From Candidatus Epulonipiscium sp. (GTDB lineage Bacteria > Bacillota > Clostridia > Lachnospirales > Cellulosilyticaceae): a stretch of 35,241 nucleotides of DNA. This document shows, one piece after another, positions 1-8,770 of the stretch (position 1 is the first letter of the stretch; each line of letters begins with the position of its first letter). The position numbers were made by a program, and so were the translations under genes. The stretch is taken from assembly GCA_012518255.1 (NCBI GenBank), contig JAAYSX010000017.1, positions 1-35,241 on the forward strand. Direction: 5' to 3'. A model generated the notes under the pieces. The model worked only from the letters and a program-made list of their open reading frames with translations, was not told the DNA's origin and searched no databases.

Positions 1-470
1 AGGCCTTTTACTCTTATATTGTCAAATCCTGCTATTTCTTTAAGCAGCGGTGTAACTTCATTTATTGCAAGGCCAAACTTACTCTCTTCCTCTGACACAT
101 TAACCTGGATTAATATATCCACTATAAAATCCTTTTTAGCAGCTTCTTTATTAATCATCTTAGCCAGCCTTAAGCTATCTACTGAATGTATAAGCTTAAC
201 CTTGTCTATAATATGCCTTACTTTATTGCGCTGCAAGTGGCCTATAAGGTGCCAGTTTACATCACTAGTAAATTGAGAATGTTTTGTTTCAAGCTCCTGA
301 ACCCTGTTTTCCCCAAAGTCAAGGATTCCTAACTCCTCTACCTCTTTCATTTCCTCTATTGTTCTGGTTTTAGTAACTGCAATTAATTTAATATCCTCCG
401 CTGATCTACCGGATTTTTTAGCAGCTTCCTCTATATTCTTATTAATTTCTTCTATTGAATTATAAATCAA
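1..470 (-). CDS. yggS: YggS/YlmE-family PLP-binding protein, partial (C-terminus outside window)
   Basis: Pyridoxal-phosphate-binding protein of the YggS/YlmE/PROSC family, involved in vitamin B6 and amino-acid homeostasis; no enzymatic reaction is firmly known. About 156 N-terminal residues are visible. The motif AVTKT carries the probable PLP lysine (about residue 34), followed by the family motifs FGENRVQE and WHLIGHLQRNK. The frame has an upstream stop, so the start is a TTG at 468-470, preceded by AAGGATG; no ATG fits. The stop of the upstream HlyD-like gene lies only 12 bases away, so the two are probably cotranscribed. In Firmicutes yggS usually sits just before sepF and other division genes, which would lie beyond the left edge (inference). 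Confidence 0.93.
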   Translation of the reverse strand, partial: MIYNSIEEINKNIEEAAKKSGRSAEDIKLIAVTKTRTIEEMKEVEELGILDFGENRVQELETKHSQFTSDVNWHLIGHLQRNKVRHIIDKVKLIHSVDSLRLAKMINKEAAKKDFIVDILIQVNVSEEESKFGLAINEVTPLLKEIAGFDNIRVKG

Positions 471-482
471 TTTTACACATCC

Positions 483-2066
483 TTATTGCTTTGAATTTTT
501 TACATCCATATTTCTTAAAAGTTGTTCCTCGCGTATATTTTTTGGGTTTGTAACGATTTGATCAAATTGCTTAAGCCCATTTGTAGAAGTAGATTTAACA
601 ATACAATATTCTTCATTTTCGGTTAGTATTTCAATAGGCTTAAATTTAGTTATTCGGCCATTCACTACATATACTCCCCTTGCTGTGGATACCTCCGATA
701 GCTGATACTTGCTATTTGTACTAGGCTCAACTATAGTATCCTGTAACCTTAGCTCTTGATTGTCTTCTAAATCCTGGAGGACATGTGTGTAGCCACCGTC
801 TTCATATTGTATATTGAGTTTTACAAAAGTACTAGTAGATAAATCACCACTAATCTTCATAACACCTGTGCCCTCATCTGAATTAATAATATATTCTGTT
901 GGTATCTTAATAAGATTCCTCTCTGATATTGCACTTGCTGGTATTTTAAGTCCATTATACTTGTACTCAAGAGATTTAAAAGATACTGACCTTCTATTAA
1001 GAAACAGATCTAGTTGATCCCTTGAAGAAAATATAATCTTATATAGGTCTTCATTTACCTCTATATTTTCTTCAATATAGAGGCTAAATTCAGCTCCCAT
1101 ATCTTCCAAAAGTATAAAATCATGTTCCTTTCCCACTTGAAATTTATCGGCCCAAAATTTAGGCACATAGGAAACCATCTTCCATGTATTATCTTTAACT
1201 ATTCTATATGCTGGATCATTTTCCCCAATAATATCACCTGATATGGTACTTATATTTGGGTACTTCTTATTAATATCTTCCTCTTTAATTGTACTTATGT
1301 TTTCTAGAGTAAACTTATCTTCATATCCATCAGTATGATATGAAATTATTCCTGGCTGGTCTGCCCTATAAGTCTCAGCATTACTACTTAATTTAGAAGA
1401 TATACCTTCTTTTTGGTTTTGTAGGGAATTTAAAGCACCTGCACTATCCTTCATATGTACATTTTTTCTTTTTGCAACTTCATATTCTACTTGTCTCTTT
1501 AGTTCGTGTGCATCTTCTAATGTACCTGTTTTTGATTGCATATGGTATATCTCAACATAGTCCTTAATATTATTATTAATTTCCTGTATTTCATTTTGAA
1601 AATAAGATATATCTTGTCTCTTTTCTTGTACTCTTTCTATATCAGCTTCAACACTTTGAAGGCTCTGTTCTAATTCTAGTGACTGTGATGAATCTAGTAT
1701 CTGGTATATACTACCACCTTTCCTAACCCTATCACCTTCTGCTGCAATTAGATTCATATTACCCTCTTTTGTATTATTAACAACAGTTTCATTTCTTACA
1801 ACTAATCCTTCAAAAACATCACTGTTATCTATAGTTCCCATCTGCACTGTTTGATAGGAAATAACTGGCTTTTGAGTTGCCTCTATCACAATTCCAATTA
1901 CATAGATTACTCCTATTATAAATATAAATAAGAATGAAATTCTTCCTATTAGAAATTTAATCCTTCTTCTTTTTGCCTGTTTTCTTCTTCTTTCATAAAC
2001 TCTATCCTTGGCTGTTTGTGGGGTATTTCTTGGGGGTTGTTGCTTTTTTTTATAGTTTTTTTTCAT
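483..2066 (-). CDS. HlyD-like membrane-anchored adaptor protein
   Basis: A 527-residue protein with a very basic N-terminal tail (residues 1-37), one transmembrane helix (about 39-61) and a long extracytoplasmic part. Residues about 70-125 look like half of a lipoyl/barrel-sandwich domain (LIAAEGDRVRKGGSIYQI). Residues about 125-220 are charged and probably coiled coil, and beta-rich sequence follows to the end. This is the layout of HlyD/membrane-fusion-type adaptors, which in Gram-positives are often found beside yggS-sepF. No ABC transporter or peptidase partner is visible here. The exact role is unknown; a structural or cell-envelope role is possible. It follows the spoIVA terminator, so it probably has its own promoter; a TATAAT at 2099-2104 has no good -35. 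Confidence 0.75.
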   Translation of the reverse strand: MKKNYKKKQQPPRNTPQTAKDRVYERRRKQAKRRRIKFLIGRISFLFIFIIGVIYVIGIVIEATQKPVISYQTVQMGTIDNSDVFEGLVVRNETVVNNTKEGNMNLIAAEGDRVRKGGSIYQILDSSQSLELEQSLQSVEADIERVQEKRQDISYFQNEIQEINNNIKDYVEIYHMQSKTGTLEDAHELKRQVEYEVAKRKNVHMKDSAGALNSLQNQKEGISSKLSSNAETYRADQPGIISYHTDGYEDKFTLENISTIKEEDINKKYPNISTISGDIIGENDPAYRIVKDNTWKMVSYVPKFWADKFQVGKEHDFILLEDMGAEFSLYIEENIEVNEDLYKIIFSSRDQLDLFLNRRSVSFKSLEYKYNGLKIPASAISERNLIKIPTEYIINSDEGTGVMKISGDLSTSTFVKLNIQYEDGGYTHVLQDLEDNQELRLQDTIVEPSTNSKYQLSEVSTARGVYVVNGRITKFKPIEILTENEEYCIVKSTSTNGLKQFDQIVTNPKNIREEQLLRNMDVKNSKQ

Positions 2067-2156
2067 ATATCCACTTCCAGTTCATTTTTCTAGGATAAAT
2101 TATAATATCCCTCATATTATATAATATAATGTATTACCACATAAGGCAAGCTAAAT

Positions 2157-2213
2157 AAAGCTTATGGTCCATATACTTTAACCAAGAACACTGGTATATG
2201 AGCCATAAGCTTT
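2157..2213 (-). terminator. Hairpin terminator after spoIVA
   Basis: Inverted repeat with 20-base arms, 2157-2176 and 2194-2213, matching at 18 of 20 positions (the two mismatches are adjacent) around a 17-base loop. It lies about 20 bases after the spoIVA stop and is followed on the minus strand by a T-rich run. Plus-strand T-rich sequence also follows, so it could work both ways. Confidence 0.75.
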
Positions 2214-2233
2214 TACTTTAATAAATATTAAAT

Positions 2234-3712
2234 TTATAGGATAATACAGATAAGCCCGCCACTACCTTCATTAATGACCTTTTGTAAGGTCTGTTGCAAT
2301 TTATCCTGGGCATCTACTGGCATATGATATAGTTTGTTCTGTAGGCCTTCATTGACTAGTTCGTGAAGGGATTTACCAAATATATTAGATTCCCATACTT
2401 TTTTAGGATCTGTTTCAAATTCCTTGGTCAAGTATTCTACTAGTTCCTCGCTTTGCTTTTCTGTTCCTACAATAGGTGAAATATCTGTTTCTATATTGGC
2501 TTTAATAATATGGTAACTTGGGGCATTGGCCCTTAACTTAACTGCATACTGATTGCCATGCTTAACAAGTTTAGGCTCTTCAAGGACTAATTCCTCAAAT
2601 ACCGGGGTTACAACTCCGTAGCCTTTTTGCTTTACTTCATGTAAGGCATAGGATACCTTATCATATTCTTTCTTAACATCTGATAATTGTCTTATTAATT
2701 TAATAAGTTCATGGTCCCCGCTAATTTCCATATCAGTTGTTTCTGATAATATCCTATAAAACAAATCATCTTCTGTAGTTATGTCTAACTTTACAATTCC
2801 ATCTCCAAGCTGAATTTTTTCTAGGAATACATTTTTGATTATTTCTTCATCTTTAAAGTTCTGGAGTGAACCTTTAACTTCCCTAATATTATTAAGGGGA
2901 TAGACTATCTCCTTAATCTGATTTATTAGCTGGTTATTAAGCCAGTGATCATTTTCTAGGGTCTCTATCCAGCGCGGAAATCTAAACTGCATCTCACTAA
3001 GTGGAAATTCATACAGGACCTTCTCAAGGAGGCCATGTATATCATCGATTTTAATCTGGGCTACATTCATGGGTACAACTGGTACGTTATACCTAGCAGA
3101 TAATTCCTTAGCTGTCTCTATATTCTCATTGTCATAAGGACGGTTAGTATTATAGACAACTATAAAAGGCTTACCAAGCTCTTTAAGCTCTTCTATTACC
3201 CTTTGCTCAGCTTCCTCGTAATCTGTTCTTTCAAACTCAGTAACACTACCATCTGTTGTTATTACAATGCCTATGGTTGAGTGGTCTGTAATAACTTTTT
3301 GTGTCCCTACTTCTGCAGCTTGTGCGAAGGGAATTTCTTCGTCAAACCAAGGCGTTTTTACCATTCTTGGTGTCTCATTGTACATATGCCCATCAGTATC
3401 TGGTATCATATAGCCTACACAATCTATCATTCTAACCTTAACTTCTAAATCCTCCCCTACAGATATAGGGATTGCTTCATTAGGAATAAATTTCGGCTCT
3501 GTTGTAGTAATCATCTTGCCATCTCCACTTTGTGGTAGTTCATCCTTAGTTCTTTCCTTATTATGCTCATTATTAATATTAGGAATTACTAATTCCTCCA
3601 TAAATCTTTTAATAAAGGTAGATTTACCACTTCTAACTGGGCCTACTACTCCTATGTAAATATCACCATTTGTACGGTCTGAAATATCTTTATATACATC
3701 ATAATTTTCCAT
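2234..3712 (-). CDS. spoIVA: Stage IV sporulation protein A (spore coat ATPase)
   Basis: SpoIVA is a cytoskeletal ATPase that polymerises on the outer forespore membrane and forms the base layer of the spore coat. The protein is 492 residues, the same as in Bacillus subtilis. The Walker A motif GPVRSGKS is at 24-31 (K30), the sensor threonines T70/T71 are in MITTTEP, and the Walker B aspartate is D97 in RMIDCVG. The C-terminus GGLICIIL is typical of the family and anchors it to SpoVM and the membrane. The start has a strong AAGGAGG. It follows gpsA by 82 bases, which hold a sigma-E-like promoter, and ends in a hairpin terminator. Its presence shows the organism belongs to an endospore-forming lineage. 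Confidence 0.98.
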   Translation of the reverse strand: MENYDVYKDISDRTNGDIYIGVVGPVRSGKSTFIKRFMEELVIPNINNEHNKERTKDELPQSGDGKMITTTEPKFIPNEAIPISVGEDLEVKVRMIDCVGYMIPDTDGHMYNETPRMVKTPWFDEEIPFAQAAEVGTQKVITDHSTIGIVITTDGSVTEFERTDYEEAEQRVIEELKELGKPFIVVYNTNRPYDNENIETAKELSARYNVPVVPMNVAQIKIDDIHGLLEKVLYEFPLSEMQFRFPRWIETLENDHWLNNQLINQIKEIVYPLNNIREVKGSLQNFKDEEIIKNVFLEKIQLGDGIVKLDITTEDDLFYRILSETTDMEISGDHELIKLIRQLSDVKKEYDKVSYALHEVKQKGYGVVTPVFEELVLEEPKLVKHGNQYAVKLRANAPSYHIIKANIETDISPIVGTEKQSEELVEYLTKEFETDPKKVWESNIFGKSLHELVNEGLQNKLYHMPVDAQDKLQQTLQKVINEGSGGLICIIL

Positions 3713-3741
3713 AAGTTCCTCCTTATTGGCATTTACATTTT

Positions 3742-3768
3742 AATGTATGGGTACACTAAAATATATGA
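3742..3768 (-). promoter_or_regulatory. Sigma-E-like promoter of spoIVA
   Basis: On the minus strand CATACATT (3742-3749) fits the mother-cell sigma-E -10 consensus CATACAnT. A -35-like TCATATA lies at 3762-3768, with a rather short spacer of 12 bases. The -10 ends 29 bases before the spoIVA ATG. Sigma-E control of spoIVA is known in Bacillus; the short spacer is the weak point. Confidence 0.5.
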
Positions 3769-3794
3769 TGTATATTCAAAGATATTCCTATTAA

Positions 3795-4817
3795 TTATTC
3801 TTCCCACATTAAATCTTCTTGATTGTGTTCATCCTTTTTATCCCTTACCATTAAACTATATAGAGCTTTGTCTGCTGGGTAGTCTTCAAATAAGGTTTTA
3901 TATACTGCATCTATTATTGGCATTTGAACATTGTATTTCTCTTTTAGCCTGTAAGCTCCCTTAGCTGTATGAACCCCTTCTACAACCATATTAACCTTGT
4001 CTAGAGCTTCTTCAAGTGTGTTCCCCTGTCCTACAAGCTCCCCTGCATATCTATTACGGCTATGGGGACTAGTACATGTAACAATTAAATCACCAATACC
4101 TGAAAGCCCACTAAATGTGTGCTGATTGGCCCCCATTGCGACCCCAAGGCGGGTTATTTCTGTAAGACCCCTAGTCATTAGGGCAGCTTTAGTATTATCT
4201 CCATATCCCATTCCTTCTAAGGCGCCTGCTGCAAAGGCAATTACATTCTTAAGTGAACCACCAAGTTCCACTCCAATTAAATCAGGATTGGTATATACCC
4301 TAAAATAATCTGCCATAAATAGGCTTTGCACTTCATGGGCAGCCTTTCTTGACTTAGATGCTACTGTAACTGTAGTAGGTATCTTTCTTGAAACTTCCTC
4401 TGCATGACTTGGCCCTGACAATACAACAATATGGTTATTTGGAAGTTCTGACTGTATAACTTCTGATAGCCTATACAGGGTACTATATTCTAGTCCCTTA
4501 GATACATTTACGATTATCTGGTCATCCTTTATAAAGGGAGCCATATTTTGTATATTCTCACGCATAAAGGCAGATGGAATAGCTATAACAACTACATCCT
4601 TATCTTCTACAGCCTCTTCTATACTGGTAGTAAGCTTAATATCTTCTGGGATTTTAATACCAGGTAGGCATCTTTTATTTTCTCCATCTTGTATAATTGC
4701 ATTTTTTTCTTCCTCTTGGTAGCACCATATGGTTACCTCATGCTTATTATCATGTAAGACTAAGGCAAGGGCTAGGCCCCAACTTCCTGCTCCCATAACA
4801 CAAACTTTTTTACTCAT
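3795..4817 (-). CDS. gpsA: NAD(P)-dependent glycerol-3-phosphate dehydrogenase
   Basis: Reduces dihydroxyacetone phosphate to sn-glycerol-3-phosphate, the backbone used by the adjacent plsY acyltransferase for phospholipid synthesis. The 340-residue protein opens with a Rossmann motif, VMGAGSWGLALA (GxGxWG), and has the catalytic-domain signature ELGGSLKNVIAFAAG. I chose the ATG at 4817, which has AAGGTG 6 bases upstream and starts right before the Rossmann strand. An in-frame start at 4847 would add ten residues and overlap plsY. The gap to plsY is 13 bases, so der-plsY-gpsA read as one operon. The C-terminal tail is acidic and unremarkable. Confidence 0.97.
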   Translation of the reverse strand: MSKKVCVMGAGSWGLALALVLHDNKHEVTIWCYQEEEKNAIIQDGENKRCLPGIKIPEDIKLTTSIEEAVEDKDVVVIAIPSAFMRENIQNMAPFIKDDQIIVNVSKGLEYSTLYRLSEVIQSELPNNHIVVLSGPSHAEEVSRKIPTTVTVASKSRKAAHEVQSLFMADYFRVYTNPDLIGVELGGSLKNVIAFAAGALEGMGYGDNTKAALMTRGLTEITRLGVAMGANQHTFSGLSGIGDLIVTCTSPHSRNRYAGELVGQGNTLEEALDKVNMVVEGVHTAKGAYRLKEKYNVQMPIIDAVYKTLFEDYPADKALYSLMVRDKKDEHNQEDLMWEE

Positions 4818-4830
4818 TTTAACACCTTCC

Positions 4831-5445
4831 TTATTTCTTTTCCCCAAGTTTAGATTCTGTTCCTTTTATTAGTCTTGAAATATTACCTCTGTGCTGGTAT
4901 ATAGCTAGTATTGGTATTAGTGTGATTAATATTACAGCTTCAATAAAAAATTCTTCTCCCCTATATAGTAGGGTTAACATAATTGGCGCACTTATTGTAA
5001 GTAGTATAGATCCAAGTGATACATATCTAGTAAAAAATACTATTACAATAAATACAAGCATAGCTGTAAGTCCTATACGGTAATCAATCATTAGCAAGGT
5101 AGCTGTAGATACAGCTATTCCTTTGCCACCCTTAAATTTAAAGTATATGGGCCAGTTATGGCCTAAAATTGCGCCAAGACCTGTATATATAGATATTATT
5201 AAGGCTGGAAGCTGTGTGCCGGCAAATAAAATATTTGTAATTAGTATAGCAAAAACTGCTTTTAACATGTCAAATATAAATACTACAAGGGCTGTCTTAA
5301 ATCCAAATACCCTAAGTGCATTGGTTGTGCCTGCATTACCACTACCGTGCTTTTTAATGTCTACCCCTTTAATTTTACCAAGTATAATTGCTGTTTGAAC
5401 ACTACCTAGTAAATAGCCAATTATAACAATTAATCCCCTGTTCAT
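4831..5445 (-). CDS. plsY: Acyl-phosphate:glycerol-3-phosphate acyltransferase PlsY
   Basis: Integral membrane enzyme that moves an acyl group from acyl phosphate (made by PlsX, encoded at 23531-24520) to the sn-1 position of glycerol-3-phosphate. The 204-residue protein shows the conserved HGSGNAGTTNALR motif near residue 34, a second motif FKFKGGKGIA near residue 104, and about five hydrophobic segments, all typical of the family. Its ATG overlaps the der stop by one base (TAATG), so translation is probably coupled. PlsX, PlsY and GpsA supply the first steps of phosphatidic acid synthesis, and all three are encoded in this window. Confidence 0.97.
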   Translation of the reverse strand: MNRGLIVIIGYLLGSVQTAIILGKIKGVDIKKHGSGNAGTTNALRVFGFKTALVVFIFDMLKAVFAILITNILFAGTQLPALIISIYTGLGAILGHNWPIYFKFKGGKGIAVSTATLLMIDYRIGLTAMLVFIVIVFFTRYVSLGSILLTISAPIMLTLLYRGEEFFIEAVILITLIPILAIYQHRGNISRLIKGTESKLGEKK

Positions 5446-6773
5446 TATTTATCCTTTCCTGCTTTCTCCCTAACTATAAAATGAATAGGTGTCCCCTCAA
5501 ATCCAAAAGCATCTCTCATTTGATTTTCTATATATCTTAAATATGAAAAGTGCATAAGCTTCTTATCGTTTACAAATAAAATAAAGGTCGGTGGTTTTAT
5601 ACTAACCTGGGTAGCATAAAATATTTTTAGGGCCTTTCCTTTATCACTTGGTGGCTGATTCATAGCCATAGCCTCATAGAGGACCTCATTTATAACCCCT
5701 GTGCTAATACGTATAGATTGATTAGCTGCTACTGTATTAATCATCTGAAATAATTTATTTACCCTTTGGCCTGTTTTAGCTGAGATAAACATTCTAGGTG
5801 CATAAGGCATATAAGATAAGTCCATGGCCAGCTCCCTAAGATGTTTGTTCATAGTATTGCTATCCTTATCAATCATATCCCACTTATTAACGACAACTAT
5901 TGATCCCTTGCCACTTTCATGGGCTATGCCTGCAACCTTAGTATCTTGCTCCGTGACACCTTCATTGGCATCTATCATAATTATAACAATATCCGCCCTT
6001 TCTACCGCAGATATTGTACGTATAACACTATATCTTTCTATAGCTTCCTTTACCTTGCTTTTTCTCCTAAGCCCTGCTGTGTCTATAAATGTATATTTTT
6101 GGCCATCTATAACTACATCAGTATCTATTGCATCCCTAGTAGTTCCTGCTAGATCACTAACAATCACCCTATCTTCACCAAGGATTTTATTAATTAAGGA
6201 GGACTTACCTACATTAGGCTTACCTATAACTGCCACCTTAATAACATCTTCATCATCACTGCCCTCTTTTTCTTCTGGGAAGTGTTTTACAACCTCATCT
6301 AACATATCTCCCATATTAAGGGACTGGCTTGCTGAGATAGGTATAGGCTCCCCTAGTCCTAAATTATAAAATTCGTATATACCCATCATTTGATTTCTCA
6401 TATCATCAACCTTATTAACTACAAGTACAATAGGTTTTTTTGATTTTCTAAGCATATTTGCAACTTCTTGATCTGCATCTACAACTCCAGTTTTGGAATC
6501 AACTAAAAATATAATAACATCTGCAGTATCAATGGCAACCTCTGCCTGCATCCTCATTTGACTTAATATATAGTCGTCAGTATCAGGTTCAATACCCCCT
6601 GTATCAATTAAAGTAAATTTATGATTTAACCATTCAACATCTGCATAAATCCTATCCCTTGTTACCCCTGGTTGATCATCTACTATTGATATTCTTTCAC
6701 CTGCCAACCTATTAAATAATGAAGATTTACCTACATTAGGTCTTCCTATAATGGCTACTATTGGTTTACTCAT
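5445..6773 (-). CDS. der: Ribosome-assembly GTPase Der (EngA)
   Basis: Double-domain GTPase needed for maturation of the 50S ribosomal subunit. The 442-residue protein has two G domains: the first with GRPNVGKSS near residue 9 and DTGGI near residue 57, the second with [10 protein letters not shown] near residue 184 and [10 protein letters not shown] near 232. NKVD and NKWD are the two G4 motifs. The last 90 or so residues form the KH-like domain typical of Der. An AAAGGAG precedes the ATG and is shared with the end of the upstream DUF512 gene. Gene order DUF512-der-plsY-gpsA is common in Clostridia. Confidence 0.98.
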   Translation of the reverse strand: MSKPIVAIIGRPNVGKSSLFNRLAGERISIVDDQPGVTRDRIYADVEWLNHKFTLIDTGGIEPDTDDYILSQMRMQAEVAIDTADVIIFLVDSKTGVVDADQEVANMLRKSKKPIVLVVNKVDDMRNQMMGIYEFYNLGLGEPIPISASQSLNMGDMLDEVVKHFPEEKEGSDDEDVIKVAVIGKPNVGKSSLINKILGEDRVIVSDLAGTTRDAIDTDVVIDGQKYTFIDTAGLRRKSKVKEAIERYSVIRTISAVERADIVIIMIDANEGVTEQDTKVAGIAHESGKGSIVVVNKWDMIDKDSNTMNKHLRELAMDLSYMPYAPRMFISAKTGQRVNKLFQMINTVAANQSIRISTGVINEVLYEAMAMNQPPSDKGKALKIFYATQVSIKPPTFILFVNDKKLMHFSYLRYIENQMRDAFGFEGTPIHFIVREKAGKDK

Positions 6774-6778
6774 TGCAT

Positions 6779-8119
6779 TTACTCCTTTGTTTGTAATATT
6801 AATCTAATAAATTCCCCACCATTATTTTCAGCAATGGTAACAGGTATCTTTAATCTATCTGATATATCAGTAACTGTCATATCGTCTAATAAAATATCCT
6901 CATCGGCCTTTAGCATAGTATCAGATAATAATAGGCTATCACCTAAATCCTTATCTTTAAGCTGGCTAACAATGTCCTGACCTGTTAAAAGGCCTGTAAC
7001 AGATACAAACTCACCAAAAAAGTGGTTTTTTATGGGGTAAACCAAAAAGCTTGTATTAGGTGCCTTCTCCTTTAACTTTTCTACCTGGCTTATTATAAAT
7101 TTCTCTGCCAAAACACCAGTAGCTATGGAAATTGTTCTTTCCTCCATATTAACTTCTGCTTTTTCTAAGGCTTTATCTAGTTCATGCTGGAATCTAACCA
7201 ACATACCAACCCCATTTTCTAGTACTGGAAAATCCTCATAAGCCTTATAAGCTGGCAACTTATAATCTGCTGTTACATAAAACTCATCTGCAGCAAAGAC
7301 AAATCTAGTCCCCATCTTCTCAAGATAGTAATCCTGCCACTTATGAACAGTTTCAATAACTTCATATGCATCTTCCTTGCCAATGGCTTCAAGCTTTGCA
7401 AGCCCTTCTCTATAATCTGATAATCCAACAGGCACTATGGTTAAGGATAAGATATTGGGTATAAATTGACTTAAATCTCCTATGGTTCTATCAAGTAATT
7501 CACCATCATTTATACCCTTACAAAGAACTATTTGACCATTAATTTTGATACCTGCATCTGTTAGGTATTTAAGCTGGTTAATTATATCACCAGCAAATCT
7601 ATTATTAAGTAGGGATATCCTAGCCTCTGGGTCTGTAACATGTATAGATACATTCATGGGTGATAGATTATAATAAATAATCCTGTCCATATCTTCCTTA
7701 GACATATTGGTCAGGGTTATATAGTTACCATGTAAATATGAAAGTCTCCAATCATCATCCTTAAAATATACACTTTCCCTCATATGGGGTGGTAACTGAT
7801 CTATAAAGCAAAACTGGCATTTATTATGGCAGCTAATTAGATCATCCATTAGGTCCGTTTCAAATATAAGGCCTAGGTCTTCACCTTCATCTTTTTCAAT
7901 ATCCAAAATCCATTGTTCTTTGTTATGTTTTTCTATTAAAACTTCTATATATTCATTTTCTATTAAATATCTATAATCAAAAACATCTTTTATATTATTG
8001 TCATTAATAGCAAGAAGAATATCATTTTCCTCAATCCCCATATAACTTGCAATACTATCTTCCATAACTTCTTTAATTATATGAGGTTTGTATTTGCTAC
8101 TTGTCTCCAACTCTTTCAT
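6779..8119 (-). CDS. PDZ-like / radical SAM / DUF512 protein of unknown function
   Basis: A 446-residue protein with three parts. Residues about 12-75 resemble a PDZ domain ([20 protein letters not shown]). A radical SAM core follows with CHNKCQFC (Cys97, Cys101, Cys104, spacing CX3CX2C), which should bind a 4Fe-4S cluster. The DUF512 domain forms the C-terminal half. The family is widespread in Clostridia next to der, but its reaction and substrate are not known to me. The start is uncertain: the only good ribosome-binding site, AGGAG, directly abuts the ATG at 8119, so a TTG two codons further in (8110) may be used. It ends 5 bases before der. Confidence 0.9.
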   Translation of the reverse strand: MKELETSSKYKPHIIKEVMEDSIASYMGIEENDILLAINDNNIKDVFDYRYLIENEYIEVLIEKHNKEQWILDIEKDEGEDLGLIFETDLMDDLISCHNKCQFCFIDQLPPHMRESVYFKDDDWRLSYLHGNYITLTNMSKEDMDRIIYYNLSPMNVSIHVTDPEARISLLNNRFAGDIINQLKYLTDAGIKINGQIVLCKGINDGELLDRTIGDLSQFIPNILSLTIVPVGLSDYREGLAKLEAIGKEDAYEVIETVHKWQDYYLEKMGTRFVFAADEFYVTADYKLPAYKAYEDFPVLENGVGMLVRFQHELDKALEKAEVNMEERTISIATGVLAEKFIISQVEKLKEKAPNTSFLVYPIKNHFFGEFVSVTGLLTGQDIVSQLKDKDLGDSLLLSDTMLKADEDILLDDMTVTDISDRLKIPVTIAENNGGEFIRLILQTKE

Positions 8120-8127
8120 CTCCTAAA

Positions 8128-8484
8128 CTAATAAACTAGATCAAATGCATTTTGTATTAGCTCTATACTACTAGCTCTTATCTCTACTACATCAAATCTA
8201 CAGTTATAGTTATTTATATTGTTTATAAGTAAATAATATAATGCTACCTTTGAGATATTTCTTTGCTTGTAGTAATTTACAGCCTCCCTAGGATAGCCAT
8301 AGGAGTTATCTTTCCTGTATTTAACCTCTACAAAAACAATATAATCTCCCTGCCTAGCTATTATATCTATTTCTCCTAATTTGCATCTAAAGTTCCTTGT
8401 AATTATTTTATAATTTAAGCCCTTTAAATAATTGCAGGCCACTTCCTCTGCCATATTTCCTATTGATCTATTGTTTTCTTTCAC
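8128..8484 (-). CDS. yraN: UPF0102 (YraN) putative endonuclease-like protein
   Basis: Small 118-residue protein of the YraN/UPF0102 family, which has a restriction-endonuclease-like fold and no settled function; some work links it to DNA processing. Conserved elements are GNMAEEVACNYL, NFRCKLGEIDIIA (GEID motif), FVEVKYR and CRFDVVEI. The start is GTG at 8484, with AGGTG 8 bases upstream; the N-terminal sequence fits the family only from this start. It overlaps the preceding FlhB-like gene by 17 bases. Its position close to rnhB is typical of Firmicutes. Confidence 0.9.
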   Translation of the reverse strand: MKENNRSIGNMAEEVACNYLKGLNYKIITRNFRCKLGEIDIIARQGDYIVFVEVKYRKDNSYGYPREAVNYYKQRNISKVALYYLLINNINNYNCRFDVVEIRASSIELIQNAFDLVY

Positions 8485-8761
8485 CTTTATTCACCTGTCT
8501 TTGAAGATAATCAATATCAGTTATAAAAACCAATATTTCTGCAACAATTTCGTACAGCTCAGGCGGAATATCTTCACCTATTTCTAGCTGTGTTAGCATC
8601 TTTGCCAATTTTTCATCTTCATAAACAGGAACATCGTATTTCTTTGCAGAATCTAGTATGTTTTGTGCTACCAGACCCGAACCCTTAGCTACAACCTTTG
8701 GGGCAACATCTTCATAATCATAGGATAAAGCAACTGCTTTTTTTCTGCTATTTTTGTTCAT
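8468..8761 (-). CDS. FlhB C-terminal-domain-like protein (YlqH type)
   Basis: A 97-residue protein that corresponds to the cytoplasmic C-terminal subdomain of FlhB/YscU, the export switch of flagellar and type III secretion systems. Conserved stretches include AVALSYD, APKVVAKGSGLVAQNI, KLAKML and LEIGEDIPPELYEIVAEIL. FlhB cuts itself inside NPTH just before AVAL; here the matching residues read NSRK, so the cleavage motif is missing and the protein starts about where the cut fragment would. There are no membrane helices. An AGGAGG precedes the ATG. It lies 9 bases after a FliK-like gene. Bacillus has a similar ylqG-ylqH pair after rnhB. The function is unknown. Confidence 0.88.
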   Translation of the reverse strand: MNKNSRKKAVALSYDYEDVAPKVVAKGSGLVAQNILDSAKKYDVPVYEDEKLAKMLTQLEIGEDIPPELYEIVAEILVFITDIDYLQRQVNKGERKQ

Positions 8762-8770
8762 ATAGACCTC

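Noticed and set aside
4818-4847. Longer N-terminus for gpsA
   Set aside because: It overlaps plsY and moves the start away from the AAGGTG site and the Rossmann strand.
5824-6369. 181-codon plus-strand open frame inside der
   Set aside because: It is antisense to the two G domains of Der, has no credible start site or motifs, and follows from codon composition of the real gene.
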